Notes: generated by a model not told the origin, from the letters alone. A stretch of 64,000 nucleotides of DNA from Oxalobacteraceae sp. CFBP 13730 (GCA_014841835.1 JACYUQ010000001.1:248001-312000), one strand, 5' to 3'. Counted from the first letter of the stretch, positions 11,456 to 23,177 are shown. A program made the numbers and translations.

Positions 11456-11775
11456 GGCGCACCTCCGGGAAGAGCGGCGATCGACTCGACCGCCTGATCC
11501 AGGCGCAGGCTCACGACGGCCGGCGTGGCGCCCATGTCGTTGACGCTCACGCGCGCGTCGGCCAGGCTCCAGCGCGCATGAAAGTCGGCCATGACGGCCT
11601 GCCAGGTGGCACCGAAACCGACGGCCGCCGTGCGCACTTCGATCTCGCACGCGCCCTTCAGGTGCGCCGGTTCGATCAGGATTTCGAGATTGCCCGAGCC
11701 GACCACGCCCACCAGTTGCGGCATCCCGCTCAATGGGCGCTGCCCGCCTTCGAAACGATAATTCAGCGTTTCCAT
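11452..11775 (-). CDS. mdcC: Malonate decarboxylase acyl-carrier subunit (MdcC)
   Basis: 107-residue delta subunit that carries the phosphoribosyl-dephospho-CoA group. The attachment Ser is in VGVVGSGNLEIL, at Ser27 counted from this start. Preceded by AAGGAA at a good distance, it begins 12 bases after the mdcA stop and its own stop overlaps mdcD by four bases. The rest of the protein (AVESIAALPGG at the C-terminus) fits the compact MdcC fold, unrelated to the usual ACP. Confidence 0.94.
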   Translation of the reverse strand: METLNYRFEGGQRPLSGMPQLVGVVGSGNLEILIEPAHLKGACEIEVRTAAVGFGATWQAVMADFHARWSLADARVSVNDMGATPAVVSLRLDQAVESIAALPGGAP

Positions 11776-11787
11776 GATATGTGTTCC

Positions 11788-13455
11788 TTACCAGTTCCTG
11801 AAGCGCTTCGGCGGGTCGTACAGCCCGCCCGATGCGCGCACCAGGCCCTTCATGTTCTTGGCGGCCAGCAGGTCGCGGGTCGCCATGCGTTTGTCGATGC
11901 CGAGATCTTCGGGCCGGCGGATGATGCCCCGGTCGCGCAGGTTCTCGACCATGCGCTTGTCGCGCGCCATGCCCACGGGCGTGTAGCCGGCCACGCCGCG
12001 GATTGCCTGTTCGCGCTCTTCGTCCGTGCGGCACAGCAGCAGGTTGCCGATGCCTTCCTCGGTCAGGATGTGACTGACATCGTCACCATAAATCATCACG
12101 GGCGGAATCGCCATGCCGGCCTGCTCGGCCAGCTGCCAGGCGTCGAGCTTGTCGACGAACGCCGGCGCCATGTGCTCGCGGAAGGTTTCGACCATCTGCA
12201 CCACCAGCTTCTGTCCGCGCGGGATCACGTTGCGGCCCGCGCGCGCCTCTTCGCCGGCTTTCAGCCAGGCCTTGCTCGGATGGCGCCGGCCCCGTGCATC
12301 GGCGCCCATGTTCGGCGCGCCGCCAAAGCCCGCGATGCGCCCCAGCGTGGCGGTCGACGAATTGCCCTGCAAGTCGATCTGCAGCGTTGAGCCGATGAAC
12401 AGGTCGCACGCATAGTGCCCGGCCGCCTGCGAAAAAGCGCGGTTGCTGCGCATCGAGCCGTCCGGCCCCACGAAGAACACGTCGGGCCGCGCGCGGATAT
12501 AGTTTTCCATGCCCAGCTCCGAGCCGAACGAGTGCACCGATTCGACAAAGCCCGCTTCGATCGCCGGGATCAGGGCCGGATGCGGGTTCAGCGCCCAGTG
12601 ACGGGCAATCTTGCCCTTCAGGCCCAGGCTCGCCGCGTACGTCGGCAGCAGCAGTTCGATGGCGGCCGTGTCGAAGCCGATGCCGTGGTTCAGGCGCTCG
12701 ATCTCGTACTCGGCATAGATGCCCTTGATGGCCATCATCGCCATCAACACCTGGATCTCCGAAATCAGGGCCGGATCACGCGTAAACAGCGGCTCGATGT
12801 AATACGGCGTGGGCGACTGCACGACGTAACCGACCCAGTCGCCGGGGATGTCGATGCGGGGCAGCTTGTCGACGATCTGGTTCACCTGCGCGATCACGAT
12901 GCCGCTCTTGAAGGCCGTCGCTTCGGCAATCGCCGGCGTGTCTTCGGTGTTCGGGCCGGTGTACAGATTGCCTTCGCGGTCGGCCATCTCGGCGGCCACC
13001 AGCGCCACGCGCGGCGTCAAGTCAATGAAGTAGCGCGCGAACAGCTCGAGGTACGTATGGATCGCCCCGATATTGAGCTTGCCCGACTGCGCCAGCTTGG
13101 CCAGGCGCCCGGCCTGCGGGCCCGAGAACGAGAAGTCGAGCTTGGAGGCGATGCCCTTCTCGAACACATCCAGGTGTTCGGGCAGCGAGAGCACCGACAG
13201 CAGCATGTGCAGGTCATGCACGCGCGCCGTATCGACGCGCGTCAGGGCTTTGCCAAGGAAGTCAGCCTGCTTCTGGTTGTTGCCTTCGAGGCAGACGCGG
13301 TCGCCCGGTTCGAGCACCGCGTGCAGCAGCTCGACGATGTGCGAGGCCTGGACGACCTTGCCGTCGAGCGCCCCGCCAAGGGCGGCGCCGGCGCGGGCCA
13401 GGCGCTCGCTGCGGTTACGTTGCTGGCCGGTCCAGCGGCCTTCAGCATGATTCAT
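11788..13455 (-). CDS. mdcA: Malonate decarboxylase alpha subunit (MdcA)
   Basis: 555-residue acetyl-S-ACP:malonate ACP transferase, the subunit that exchanges acetate for malonate on the carrier. It starts MNHAEGRWTGQQRNR after AGGAA. Features include VCLEGNNQKQADFL, a Gly-rich SFGSELGMENY block, IGSTLQIDLQGNSSTAT and the C-terminal GGLYDPPKRFRNW that closes most MdcA proteins. It lies 25 bp after the permease stop and heads the enzyme part of the operon. Confidence 0.96.
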   Translation of the reverse strand: MNHAEGRWTGQQRNRSERLARAGAALGGALDGKVVQASHIVELLHAVLEPGDRVCLEGNNQKQADFLGKALTRVDTARVHDLHMLLSVLSLPEHLDVFEKGIASKLDFSFSGPQAGRLAKLAQSGKLNIGAIHTYLELFARYFIDLTPRVALVAAEMADREGNLYTGPNTEDTPAIAEATAFKSGIVIAQVNQIVDKLPRIDIPGDWVGYVVQSPTPYYIEPLFTRDPALISEIQVLMAMMAIKGIYAEYEIERLNHGIGFDTAAIELLLPTYAASLGLKGKIARHWALNPHPALIPAIEAGFVESVHSFGSELGMENYIRARPDVFFVGPDGSMRSNRAFSQAAGHYACDLFIGSTLQIDLQGNSSTATLGRIAGFGGAPNMGADARGRRHPSKAWLKAGEEARAGRNVIPRGQKLVVQMVETFREHMAPAFVDKLDAWQLAEQAGMAIPPVMIYGDDVSHILTEEGIGNLLLCRTDEEREQAIRGVAGYTPVGMARDKRMVENLRDRGIIRRPEDLGIDKRMATRDLLAAKNMKGLVRASGGLYDPPKRFRNW

Positions 13456-13480
13456 GATAATTCCTAAAATTTGCGTGGCC

Positions 13481-14899
13481 TTACAACACCACGAACAGCA
13501 GCCATACGACGATCGGTGCGACCAGCGTCACGATACCGCCATAGATCATCAGCTGGCGCAGGAACACGTCGCGGTCGATGCCCTGGGCACTGGCCAGCAC
13601 GAGTGCGCCGTTGGTCGAGAACGGGCTGACGTCGACGATCGTCGAGGCGACGGCCATGGCGGCAATAAAACCAATAGCGTCGACACCGGTGCCGGACGCC
13701 AGGAATGGCACGGCCAGCGGAATGAGCGAACCCAGTACGGCAGTCGACGACGCGAAGGCCGAGACGATGGCGCCCACGAACAGCAGCAGCAAGGCCACCG
13801 TCAGCGGCGAGGTCAGGCTGGCGACACTTTCGCCAACCCACGTGATGGTGCCCATCTTCTGCATGACGCCGACATAGGTGCTCACGCCGACGATCAGCAT
13901 GATCTCGGGCCACGACACCTGGCCGATGGCGCGCTTTTGCACCTGCGGCGACAGGATCGAAATCAACAGGCCGATGGTGAGGGCGACAAAGCCGATATCA
14001 AGTTTGTACAGCAGCGTGAGCACGGCCAGTGCGACCAGGCCCACGACCGTGAACATCTGGTGGAAGGTCGGACCGGCATGCAGATCGATGTCACCGGTGC
14101 CCAGGCCCGAACCGGGGCCGCCGTTGCCAACGGCGCCGACGGCGGCAGTCGAACGCTGCGCGGTGAGGCGCTCTTCGCTGCCGGTTTCATTTTCGGCGTC
14201 GCCGTAGATCTGCGGGCCTTGCGCCGCGACCGCCACGGGTGGCGTGAACGGCGTCATCGGACGGATGCCGGCGCCGGCCTTCGGCATTTCCTGGCGCATC
14301 AGCTTGGCGCCGCCAAACACGAAGAACAGGATGATCGACACGGCCAGGTTCACGCCCAGGCTGGTGAAGGCGGTGGTCAATGGCGAAATCGGCAGGCCGG
14401 CTTCCATGACGACCTTGTTGGTGATGCCGCCGTAGATGCTGATCGGCGAGAAGCCGCCGCCCTGCGCGCCGTGGATGACCAACAGGCCCATCATCAGGGG
14501 ATTGATTTTGTACTTGGCCGCAAAGCCCAGCGCAATCGGGGCGATGATCGCCACCGCGGCCGGGCTGACGGCGCCGACCGAGGTCAGGAGCGCCGTGACC
14601 GCGAACATGACCCATGGAATGGCGGCGATGCGCCCACCAACGGCGCGCACGGCCAGTCTGACGAGCCAGTCGATGGTGCCATTGTTCTGGGCCTGGGCGA
14701 ACAGGAACGTGATGCCGACCAGGGTCAGGAACAGCTCGGCCGGGTAGCCGGACATGATGGCCTTGGTCTCCATGCTGAAGACGATGGTGCCGACCAGGAA
14801 GGCGCCGACAAACGCGATAACGCCCATATTGATGGGCATGGCGGTGGCGACGATGAACATGAGCGCCAGAACGCAGATTGCAATGACATGAGAGGACAC
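13481..14899 (-). CDS. matC: MatC-type malonate/dicarboxylate permease
   Basis: 472-residue inner-membrane carrier with about twelve hydrophobic helices. The first half (AMPINMGVIAFVGAFLVGT, then LTLVGITFLFAQAQNNGTID) fits the MatC N-terminal family, whose founder is the rhizobial malonate carrier. The GTG start at 14899 is chosen because GTAGGAG lies seven bases before it and the downstream SSHVIAICVLALMF is the first membrane helix; the frame is open another 119 codons upstream but those are hydrophilic and lack family pattern. A hydrophilic insert of roughly 75 residues sits between the two halves. As the first gene before mdcA it almost certainly imports malonate and stands in for the MdcL/MdcM permease of other clusters. 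The symbol is by analogy. Confidence 0.85.
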   Translation of the reverse strand: MSSHVIAICVLALMFIVATAMPINMGVIAFVGAFLVGTIVFSMETKAIMSGYPAELFLTLVGITFLFAQAQNNGTIDWLVRLAVRAVGGRIAAIPWVMFAVTALLTSVGAVSPAAVAIIAPIALGFAAKYKINPLMMGLLVIHGAQGGGFSPISIYGGITNKVVMEAGLPISPLTTAFTSLGVNLAVSIILFFVFGGAKLMRQEMPKAGAGIRPMTPFTPPVAVAAQGPQIYGDAENETGSEERLTAQRSTAAVGAVGNGGPGSGLGTGDIDLHAGPTFHQMFTVVGLVALAVLTLLYKLDIGFVALTIGLLISILSPQVQKRAIGQVSWPEIMLIVGVSTYVGVMQKMGTITWVGESVASLTSPLTVALLLLFVGAIVSAFASSTAVLGSLIPLAVPFLASGTGVDAIGFIAAMAVASTIVDVSPFSTNGALVLASAQGIDRDVFLRQLMIYGGIVTLVAPIVVWLLFVVL

Positions 14900-15170
14900 A
14901 GGGTGGCTCCTACGAGGTGCGGCGACCGGTTCCACCCGGCGCGTCGCTGGTGATACGTCTCCAATGCATGGTCTGTCGCCATCGCCTCCTCGGACCGTGG
15001 TCTCGGGAGCTTTGCGGGGCCGGCCATGCTCTTTTGTTATGCAGGTTGTGCGGCCAAGGTAAACCCGATTGCCGCCAAGATCAATTACGCCCGGTTGGCG
15101 ACGTTTACTGTCAGCGGAAGTGTTACATTCCTGTCTTGGCAGAATTGAGACCATTGAACCGGAGAACAAG

Positions 15171-16148
15171 TTGACAACGAGTGCGACACCGACATCCAAG
15201 AAAGCCCTGAGCGTGTTCGACACGGTCGCCCGCTGCGTGCTGGTTACCGGCGCCACGGGCTTCGTCGGCCAGCACCTGGTGCGCGCGCTGCTGCAGGACG
15301 GCCATCAGGTGATTGTCCTGACCCGCGACGTGGGGCGCGCTGCCACGCTGTTCGGTGGCCGGGTGCGCGCCATCGCCGCGATGGATGATCTGCCGCTCGA
15401 CCACCAGGTCGACATCGTCGTCAACCTGGCCGGTGCCCGGATTCTCGGCCAGCGCTGGACCGACGCGCGCAAGGCGACGCTGCGCCAGAGCCGCGTCGCC
15501 TTGACGGAAAAAGTAGTCGACTGGATCGGCCGCGCCAGTCACAAGCCGCGGCTGTTGCTGTCGGCGTCGGCCATCGGCTACTACGGCATCCAGCGCATTG
15601 GCGACGACGCCAAGCTCGACGAAGCAGCGCCGCCGCAGCCGATGTTCATGTCGGACCTGTGCCGCGAGTGGGAAGCCGCCGCAGCCGGCGCCGTGCGCCA
15701 TGGCGTGCAGGTCGAGTGCATGCGCTTCGGCCTGGTGCTGGGCGAGCAAGGTGCGCTGCCGATGATGCTGTTGCCGATCCGGCTGGGCATCGGCGGCCGG
15801 CTGGGAAGCGGCCGCCAGTGGCTGTCGTGGATCCACATCGACGATCTGATCGGGGGCATCGCGCATCGCTGGAAGCAGGCGCTGAAGGATGCATCTGCGC
15901 CGACGTTTGGTGCGACCAACTTCACCGCGCCGATCGCGGTGTCGCAACTGGAATTCAGTCAGGCGGCAGCACGCGTCTGGAAACGGCCATGCGTGATCCC
16001 GACGCCCGGCTGGCCGATGCGCCTGGCGCTGGGCGAGCAGGCCGATTTGCTGCTCGAAGGCCAGCGCGTGGTGCCGCTGCGGTTTGCCCGCGAAGGGTTC
16101 GAGTTCACCTATCCGGCGCTGGAAGCGGCGCTGCGCAGCCTGAAGTAA
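15171..16148 (+). CDS. TIGR01777 family epimerase-like SDR protein
   Basis: 325-residue extended short-chain dehydrogenase of the YfcH/TIGR01777 group. The NAD(P) motif VLVTGATGFVGQHL is near residue 25, with the catalytic region SASAIGYYG and the C-terminal DUF1731-like end containing AREGFEFTYPALEAAL. The TTG start at 15171 is chosen because GGAG lies ten bases before it; the GTG at 15213 would remove 14 residues and is possible. It is divergent from the malonate operon, 272 bp apart. The substrate is unknown. Confidence 0.85.
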   Translation: MTTSATPTSKKALSVFDTVARCVLVTGATGFVGQHLVRALLQDGHQVIVLTRDVGRAATLFGGRVRAIAAMDDLPLDHQVDIVVNLAGARILGQRWTDARKATLRQSRVALTEKVVDWIGRASHKPRLLLSASAIGYYGIQRIGDDAKLDEAAPPQPMFMSDLCREWEAAAAGAVRHGVQVECMRFGLVLGEQGALPMMLLPIRLGIGGRLGSGRQWLSWIHIDDLIGGIAHRWKQALKDASAPTFGATNFTAPIAVSQLEFSQAAARVWKRPCVIPTPGWPMRLALGEQADLLLEGQRVVPLRFAREGFEFTYPALEAALRSLK

Positions 16149-16171
16149 CGGCGGCGCAGTTGCTTGGCGGG

Positions 16172-16675
16172 TTAGTGTCGACGCACGGTGGCGGCATGCT
16201 CGAGTAGCTCGTCCAGTTCCGCCAAATTGTCATCATCATTGGTCGAGGTCGTAACGCCGCCAATGCTTCGCAGGCGGCGCGGATCGATGAAAATTTTTCC
16301 ATCCTGTTCGATTGCAGGCGACCAGGACACCTCCCCTGCCTCTTCGCCGACAACGATGCGTTTTTCATGTACTGGAAAACTCGGGCCCCATTCGCCGATG
16401 CGCGACTTGAAGCGCCGCGCCTCGCCCTTGGCGTCCCCACGATAGACCCGCTCGATCTTCACATCCATCGTTTGACACCCACCACCGTTCGAGATGCAGA
16501 TCCTCTTCGATCCGTCCGGATACAGCGTGTCAGGCGGGCATGGCGGCGGGCAGTCTGGCGTGCCGGACGGCTGCAGAATGACGCGCTGCACCTCGCCGAG
16601 CAGGAGCACGTCCTGTGCTGAAACAGGTGAGATGACGCTGAGCACGACAGCTGCAAGCATTGCGAACCGGATCAT
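16172..16675 (-). CDS. Exported protein of unknown function
   Basis: 167-residue protein with a clear signal peptide: MIRFAMLAAVVLSVISPVSA followed by Q. The mature part has a Pro/Cys-rich stretch (PDCPPPCPPDTLYP, GGGCQT) with four to five Cys, suggesting a disulfide or metal site, then a beta-rich segment MDVKIERVYRGDAKGEA. The ATG at 16675 fits AGAAAG seven to twelve bases upstream; ATG 16681 is too close to that site. It starts 37 bp after the ADP-ribosylglycohydrolase stop on the same strand. No family is recognised. Confidence 0.65.
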   Translation of the reverse strand: MIRFAMLAAVVLSVISPVSAQDVLLLGEVQRVILQPSGTPDCPPPCPPDTLYPDGSKRICISNGGGCQTMDVKIERVYRGDAKGEARRFKSRIGEWGPSFPVHEKRIVVGEEAGEVSWSPAIEQDGKIFIDPRRLRSIGGVTTSTNDDDNLAELDELLEHAATVRRH

Positions 16676-16712
16676 GGGCATTCTTTCTGGGATGTGGACA
16701 GGGGTTGGTCGA

Positions 16713-17657
16713 TCAATATTGTTCCTGGGGCGCGGACGTGGCCAGTCGGGCGAGCACATCTTCCACGATGGAGCGACCTTTCAGAGCAAGTCGCCAACGC
16801 GCTGGAATACCTTGTTCCCCATAGAGCACACCTGCCAGACCACCAGCAATACAGGCCGTGGTATCCGTATCATTGCCGAGTGCGATTGCCTCGCGAACAC
16901 AATCTTCATAGTTGTCGGTCGCAAGCACGCACCGTATTGCTGACCAAAGACTGTCGACCACATAGCCTGAACCCTGCGACCGGTCCAGGCGACCGTCCAG
17001 GATCAGGCCGAGCTCTGCTTGCTCGCCGGGATCGCCCCCTTGCTGGAGGGTGTCTTGTGCGTAGTCGAGTGCTTCAATCGGTGTCCTGCCCCCCACCATC
17101 TGCCAGGCCATGAGTGCGTAAAGCGCACAGGCCAGTTGCGACCGTGGATGGGCGTGCGTTGGCAAACTTTGTCGTCTTGCGCGAGCGATGATATCCGCCG
17201 GGTCCGACGTGCCGATGAATGCGCATGGAAGCGTGCGCATTAACGAACCATTGCCATTGCTCCACTCCTGGCTGGGACTACAAGTGAGAGGATTGCCGTA
17301 CCGTGCGAAATGTTCAAGTGCCTGTCTAGTCTGGATCCCGATGTCGAACACCCTCCCGTCCGGCGTCATGGCACCGTTTCGGTACCAATCCATCAGGCTC
17401 TCGGTAAATTGCTGAAGATCGAGTGATTGACACTCGACCAACGACGCCAGCAGCAACAGCGCCTGTGCGCCATCGTCGCTCCAGGTTCCCTCGGGAACCG
17501 CGCTGTGTGCCCGGGCGAAGCCGGGTGGCGGCGACATGTCGATCAAGCGTCGTTCTGGAATATCTTGCGGCGCTGAAAATTCGTAAGGAACGCCCAGGGC
17601 ATCCCCTACCAGCAAGCCATACATGCCACCACGAATCCGATCCAGCCGTGTAGTCAT
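16713..17657 (-). CDS. ADP-ribosylglycohydrolase family protein
   Basis: 314-residue hydrolase of the DraG/ARH fold, which removes ADP-ribose from proteins or other targets using two Mg2+. Motifs seen: GGMYGLLVGDALGVPYEF near the start, the metal motif TWSDDGAQALLLL (SDD in place of the usual TDD) and the second metal motif GNDTDTTACIAGG near residue 267. The start MTTRLDRIRGG has GGAG seven bases upstream; upstream codons in frame have no support. Base composition is lower than in neighbours: the 60-base lines at 16801 and 17401 hold 57 and 52% GC against 70% for a line in ppc (34021). Transfer is plausible. No cognate ADP-ribosyltransferase is visible nearby. Confidence 0.88.
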   Translation of the reverse strand: MTTRLDRIRGGMYGLLVGDALGVPYEFSAPQDIPERRLIDMSPPPGFARAHSAVPEGTWSDDGAQALLLLASLVECQSLDLQQFTESLMDWYRNGAMTPDGRVFDIGIQTRQALEHFARYGNPLTCSPSQEWSNGNGSLMRTLPCAFIGTSDPADIIARARRQSLPTHAHPRSQLACALYALMAWQMVGGRTPIEALDYAQDTLQQGGDPGEQAELGLILDGRLDRSQGSGYVVDSLWSAIRCVLATDNYEDCVREAIALGNDTDTTACIAGGLAGVLYGEQGIPARWRLALKGRSIVEDVLARLATSAPQEQY

Positions 17658-17798
17658 GACAATCTCCATAATGACGATGATTCTGACAGAAATGCCTACA
17701 TTCTTTTGGTGTTTTCCCGGTAGCACCGACGCGACATCTGCGACCGGTCGTGTCGCCGGTGACCTGTCGGTCCGGTCCCGAATCCGGTATCATTCGGC

Positions 17799-18440
17799 AT
17801 GCTCAGTTTTCCTTTTCAACCGTTTATTATTGGCGTCGCGGGCGGTAGCGGCAGTGGCAAGTCCACGGTGTCCAGGCAAGTGTTGTCCACATTCGGCACC
17901 GAGATGGTCTCGGTCGTGATGCAGGACGATTATTACTGCGACCAGACGCACCTCAGCCCCGAAGTGCGCACCCAGCAGAATTACGACCATCCGCAGGCGT
18001 TCGAGTGGTCGCTGCTGGTGCAGCACGTCCAGGCGCTGCGCCGGGGCGAGTCGATCGACATGCCCGAGTACGACTTCACGCTGCACAACCGCTCCGACCG
18101 CACCATTCGGGTCAAGCCCGCGCCAGTGATCGTCATCGAAGGCCTGTTTGCCCTGTATGACCCGGCTTTGTGCGACATGATGTCGCTGAAAATCTTTGTC
18201 GATACGGCGTCCGACATCCGCTTCATCCGCCGCATGCAGCGCGATATCACGGAGCGCGGCCGCTCGGTGGAAAGCGTCATCAGCCAGTACCTGGAGACCG
18301 TGCGCCCGATGCACAAGCAGTTCATCGAGCCGACCAAGCGCAACGCCGATGTCATCATCCCGCACGGTGCGAACAATCCGGCGGTCGACATGATCACCAC
18401 CAAGGTCGCGAGCGTGATCAACCAGTTGAAGCGGTCGTAA
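17799..18440 (+). CDS. udk: Uridine kinase
   Basis: 213-residue nucleoside kinase that phosphorylates uridine and cytidine in pyrimidine salvage. The Walker A is IGVAGGSGSGKST (Lys21), followed by VSVVMQDDYY with the catalytic Asp and the family run QNYDHPQAFEW. IEGLFALYDPALCDMM and the RRMQRDITERGRS lid are typical. The start matches the family. It is a single-gene unit divergent from the ADP-ribosylglycohydrolase. Confidence 0.95.
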   Translation: MLSFPFQPFIIGVAGGSGSGKSTVSRQVLSTFGTEMVSVVMQDDYYCDQTHLSPEVRTQQNYDHPQAFEWSLLVQHVQALRRGESIDMPEYDFTLHNRSDRTIRVKPAPVIVIEGLFALYDPALCDMMSLKIFVDTASDIRFIRRMQRDITERGRSVESVISQYLETVRPMHKQFIEPTKRNADVIIPHGANNPAVDMITTKVASVINQLKRS

Positions 18441-18484
18441 GGATGGTTGGGCGCTGATCCATACCGGCACCAGCGTCAACGTCG

Positions 18485-19405
18485 TTAATTCGCCGGCGTG
18501 CGATGTTTCAGCATCCGGCACACCGCCGCCAGCGCCAGCAGGTTCGGGTCCCGCTCGCGCACCCGCAGGAAGCTCAGGCCAATCGTCTGACGCATCAGAT
18601 AATCATTCTTCAGCGGGATCAGCTGGACCTTGTCGCCAAACGCATGGCGCACGCGGCCAGGCAGCAGCGTGTAGCCGATCCCCGCCCCCACCAGGTTCAT
18701 CAGCGAGAAAATATCGCCCACGCGCGTGACGATGGTCGGCGCATACCCGGCGATGCGAAATGCTTCCTGGAACCCGTTGAAGGTCACGAAGCCATCCTTC
18801 AGGCAGACGAATTTCTCGTCTGCACAGGCGCGCAGATCCACTTCGGCCATCCCCGCATACGGCGAGCCGGCCGGCGCCGCGAAGAAAATCTCGTCCTCGA
18901 ACAGCGCGATCGATTCGATGTCCGGATCGGGTTCGGGCACCGCCATCAGCGCTGCATCGATCGCATTCTGCTTGAGTTTGTGCAGCAGATCCGCGTTCGA
19001 ACCCAGCACCAGTTCGGTTTCCAGTTCCTGCTTGCGCAGCTTGATGCCGATGATGACATGGGGGATCGTGCCGGTCGTCAGTGAATACAGCGACCCGATC
19101 TTGAGATGATCAGCTGAATAACCGGCGGCCGAGCGCGTCGCCGCAATCCCGTCCGCCATCAGCCGCACCACGTCGCGGCTTACGTCCGCCAGCACCTGCG
19201 CGGCGTCGTTGGGAATCAGGTTGCGGCCCTGCAGACTGAACAGCTGACAACTCATTCCATCTTCCAGCGAATGCAGCGCGCGGTGCACGCTGACGGCGCT
19301 GATGTCGAGCATGCGGGCGGCGGCATTCAGGTTGCCGCCTTCCATGTACGCCAGCAGGATCTCGAGTTTGCGGAAAGTGATGTCGTCGCTGATCTGGCTG
19401 CGCAT
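18485..19405 (-). CDS. mdcR: LysR-family regulator, MdcR-like
   Basis: 306-residue LysR-type transcription regulator. The N-terminal helix-turn-helix reads FRKLEILLAYMEGGNLNAAAR then LDISAVSVHRALHSLE; the C-terminal effector domain includes LKIGSLYSLTTGTIPHVI, ELVLGSNADLLHKLK and RDPNLLALAAVCRM. These blocks match the malonate regulator MdcR as I remember it, and the mdc operon, which lacks its own adjacent regulator, lies about 3.5 kb away. It is however divergent from the TonB/Liv cluster (248 bp between starts), so it may control that, or both. The ATG at 19405 is chosen by the family N-terminus. The symbol is tentative. Confidence 0.8.
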   Translation of the reverse strand: MRSQISDDITFRKLEILLAYMEGGNLNAAARMLDISAVSVHRALHSLEDGMSCQLFSLQGRNLIPNDAAQVLADVSRDVVRLMADGIAATRSAAGYSADHLKIGSLYSLTTGTIPHVIIGIKLRKQELETELVLGSNADLLHKLKQNAIDAALMAVPEPDPDIESIALFEDEIFFAAPAGSPYAGMAEVDLRACADEKFVCLKDGFVTFNGFQEAFRIAGYAPTIVTRVGDIFSLMNLVGAGIGYTLLPGRVRHAFGDKVQLIPLKNDYLMRQTIGLSFLRVRERDPNLLALAAVCRMLKHRTPAN

Positions 19406-19652
19406 GGGGGCCCTCGTGAAATGGATACATGACGAGGATACATCAACCGTCCACACGGGTCTCAATCGCCAGGCACCGGCACAGCTTGGTGATGCAACGC
19501 GCATGGGTTCGACCATCTGTTGCAACGCCGCTATTCGAACTGCGTATTCATGGGAGCGCTTGTTGATACGCAAGGCGACGCATGGTGCGCTCGGGCACAT
19601 TCCCCCATTGAACGACACATCCACCGTGGCGACGAACAACAAGGAGACATCC

Positions 19653-21935
<2,283 letters not shown>

Positions 21936-21976
21936 ACGCACCAGCCACGCCTGACAAAACATCACGAGGAGACTGC

Positions 21977-23176
21977 ATGCACCAATCGATTCGCACCATC
22001 GCCCTGCTCCTGCTGGCTGCGTTCACCCTGTGCGCCGCGCCGCACGCGGGCGCACAGGGCAAGGAGTTCAAGGTCGCCCTCATCACCGGCAAGACGGGCG
22101 CGCTCGAGACGTATGCGCGCGAGACCGAGAACGGCTTCATGCTCGGCCTCGAGTACTTGACCAAGGGTACGATGGCCATCAACGGCCGCGCCATCAAGGT
22201 GTTTGTGAAGGACGACCAGGGCAAGCCCGATCTGGGCCGCACGCTGCTGGCCGAGGCGTATGGCGACGACCGCGTCGACATCGCGGTCGGCACCACGTCG
22301 TCCGCGTCGGCGCTGGCCATGCTGCCGGTGGCAAAAGAGTATAAAAAAATCCTGATCATCGAGCCGGCCGTGGCCGATGCGATCACCGGCGACAAATGGA
22401 ACAAGTACATTTTTCGCACGGCGCGCAGCTCGATGCAGGATGCGCTGGCGGCCGCCGGCACGCTGAAAAGCGGCAGCGTGGGCTTTCTGGCGCAGGATTA
22501 CGCGTTCGGGCGCGATGCGATCAAGGCCGGCAAGGAAGCGCTGATCGCCACCGGCAGCAAGGCCAGCGTCGTCCACGAAGAATACGCGCCACTGGCAACG
22601 ACCGACTTCACCGCGTCGGCGCAGCGCCTGTTCGATGCCCTGAAAGACAAGCCGCAACCACGCGTGCTGGCAATCGTCTGGGCCGGCCCGAGTCCGATGA
22701 ACAAGGTTGCGGCCATGAAGCCGGAGCGCTACGGCGTCGCACTGGCACCGGGCGGCAATATCCTTCCCGTGATGCAGACCTGGAAGGCCCATGCCGGCAC
22801 TGAAGGCACCATCTATTACTACTACGATTTCCCGAAAAATCCGATGAACGACTGGCTGGTGGCAGAGCACACGAATCGCTACAAGACCCCGCCCGACATG
22901 TTCACCGCGGGTGGCATGGCCGCCGCCAGCGCCGTCGTTGCCGCACTGGGCAAGGCGCCGGATGGCGACGGCGACCGGATGGCCGCGGCGATGGAAGGCA
23001 TGCGCTTCGAGACACCCAAGGGTCCCATGATGTTTCGCAACCAGGACCATCAGGCGCTCCAGCCGATGTACCACTTTCGCATCAAAAAGGACCAGAAGAA
23101 CGAATGGGACCTGCTCGAACTGGTGCGCGAGATCCCGGCCAGCGCGATGCCGCTGCCGGTGCGGAACAAGCGCTGA
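21977..23176 (+). CDS. ABC transporter periplasmic substrate-binding protein (Liv type)
   Basis: 399-residue type I periplasmic binding protein of the Peripla_BP_6 group. Signal peptide: MHQSIRTIALLLLAAFTLCA up to AHAGAQG. The mature protein starts EFKVALITGKTGALETYAR, continues with INGRAIKVFVKDDQGKPDLG, and has the hinge region VDIAVGTTSSASALAML. GAGGAG precedes the ATG. It is followed after one base by the first ATPase gene. The ligand cannot be read from sequence; members take amino acids, amides, and aromatic or dicarboxylic acids. Confidence 0.9.
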   Translation: MHQSIRTIALLLLAAFTLCAAPHAGAQGKEFKVALITGKTGALETYARETENGFMLGLEYLTKGTMAINGRAIKVFVKDDQGKPDLGRTLLAEAYGDDRVDIAVGTTSSASALAMLPVAKEYKKILIIEPAVADAITGDKWNKYIFRTARSSMQDALAAAGTLKSGSVGFLAQDYAFGRDAIKAGKEALIATGSKASVVHEEYAPLATTDFTASAQRLFDALKDKPQPRVLAIVWAGPSPMNKVAAMKPERYGVALAPGGNILPVMQTWKAHAGTEGTIYYYYDFPKNPMNDWLVAEHTNRYKTPPDMFTAGGMAAASAVVAALGKAPDGDGDRMAAAMEGMRFETPKGPMMFRNQDHQALQPMYHFRIKKDQKNEWDLLELVREIPASAMPLPVRNKR

Positions 23177-23177
23177 C

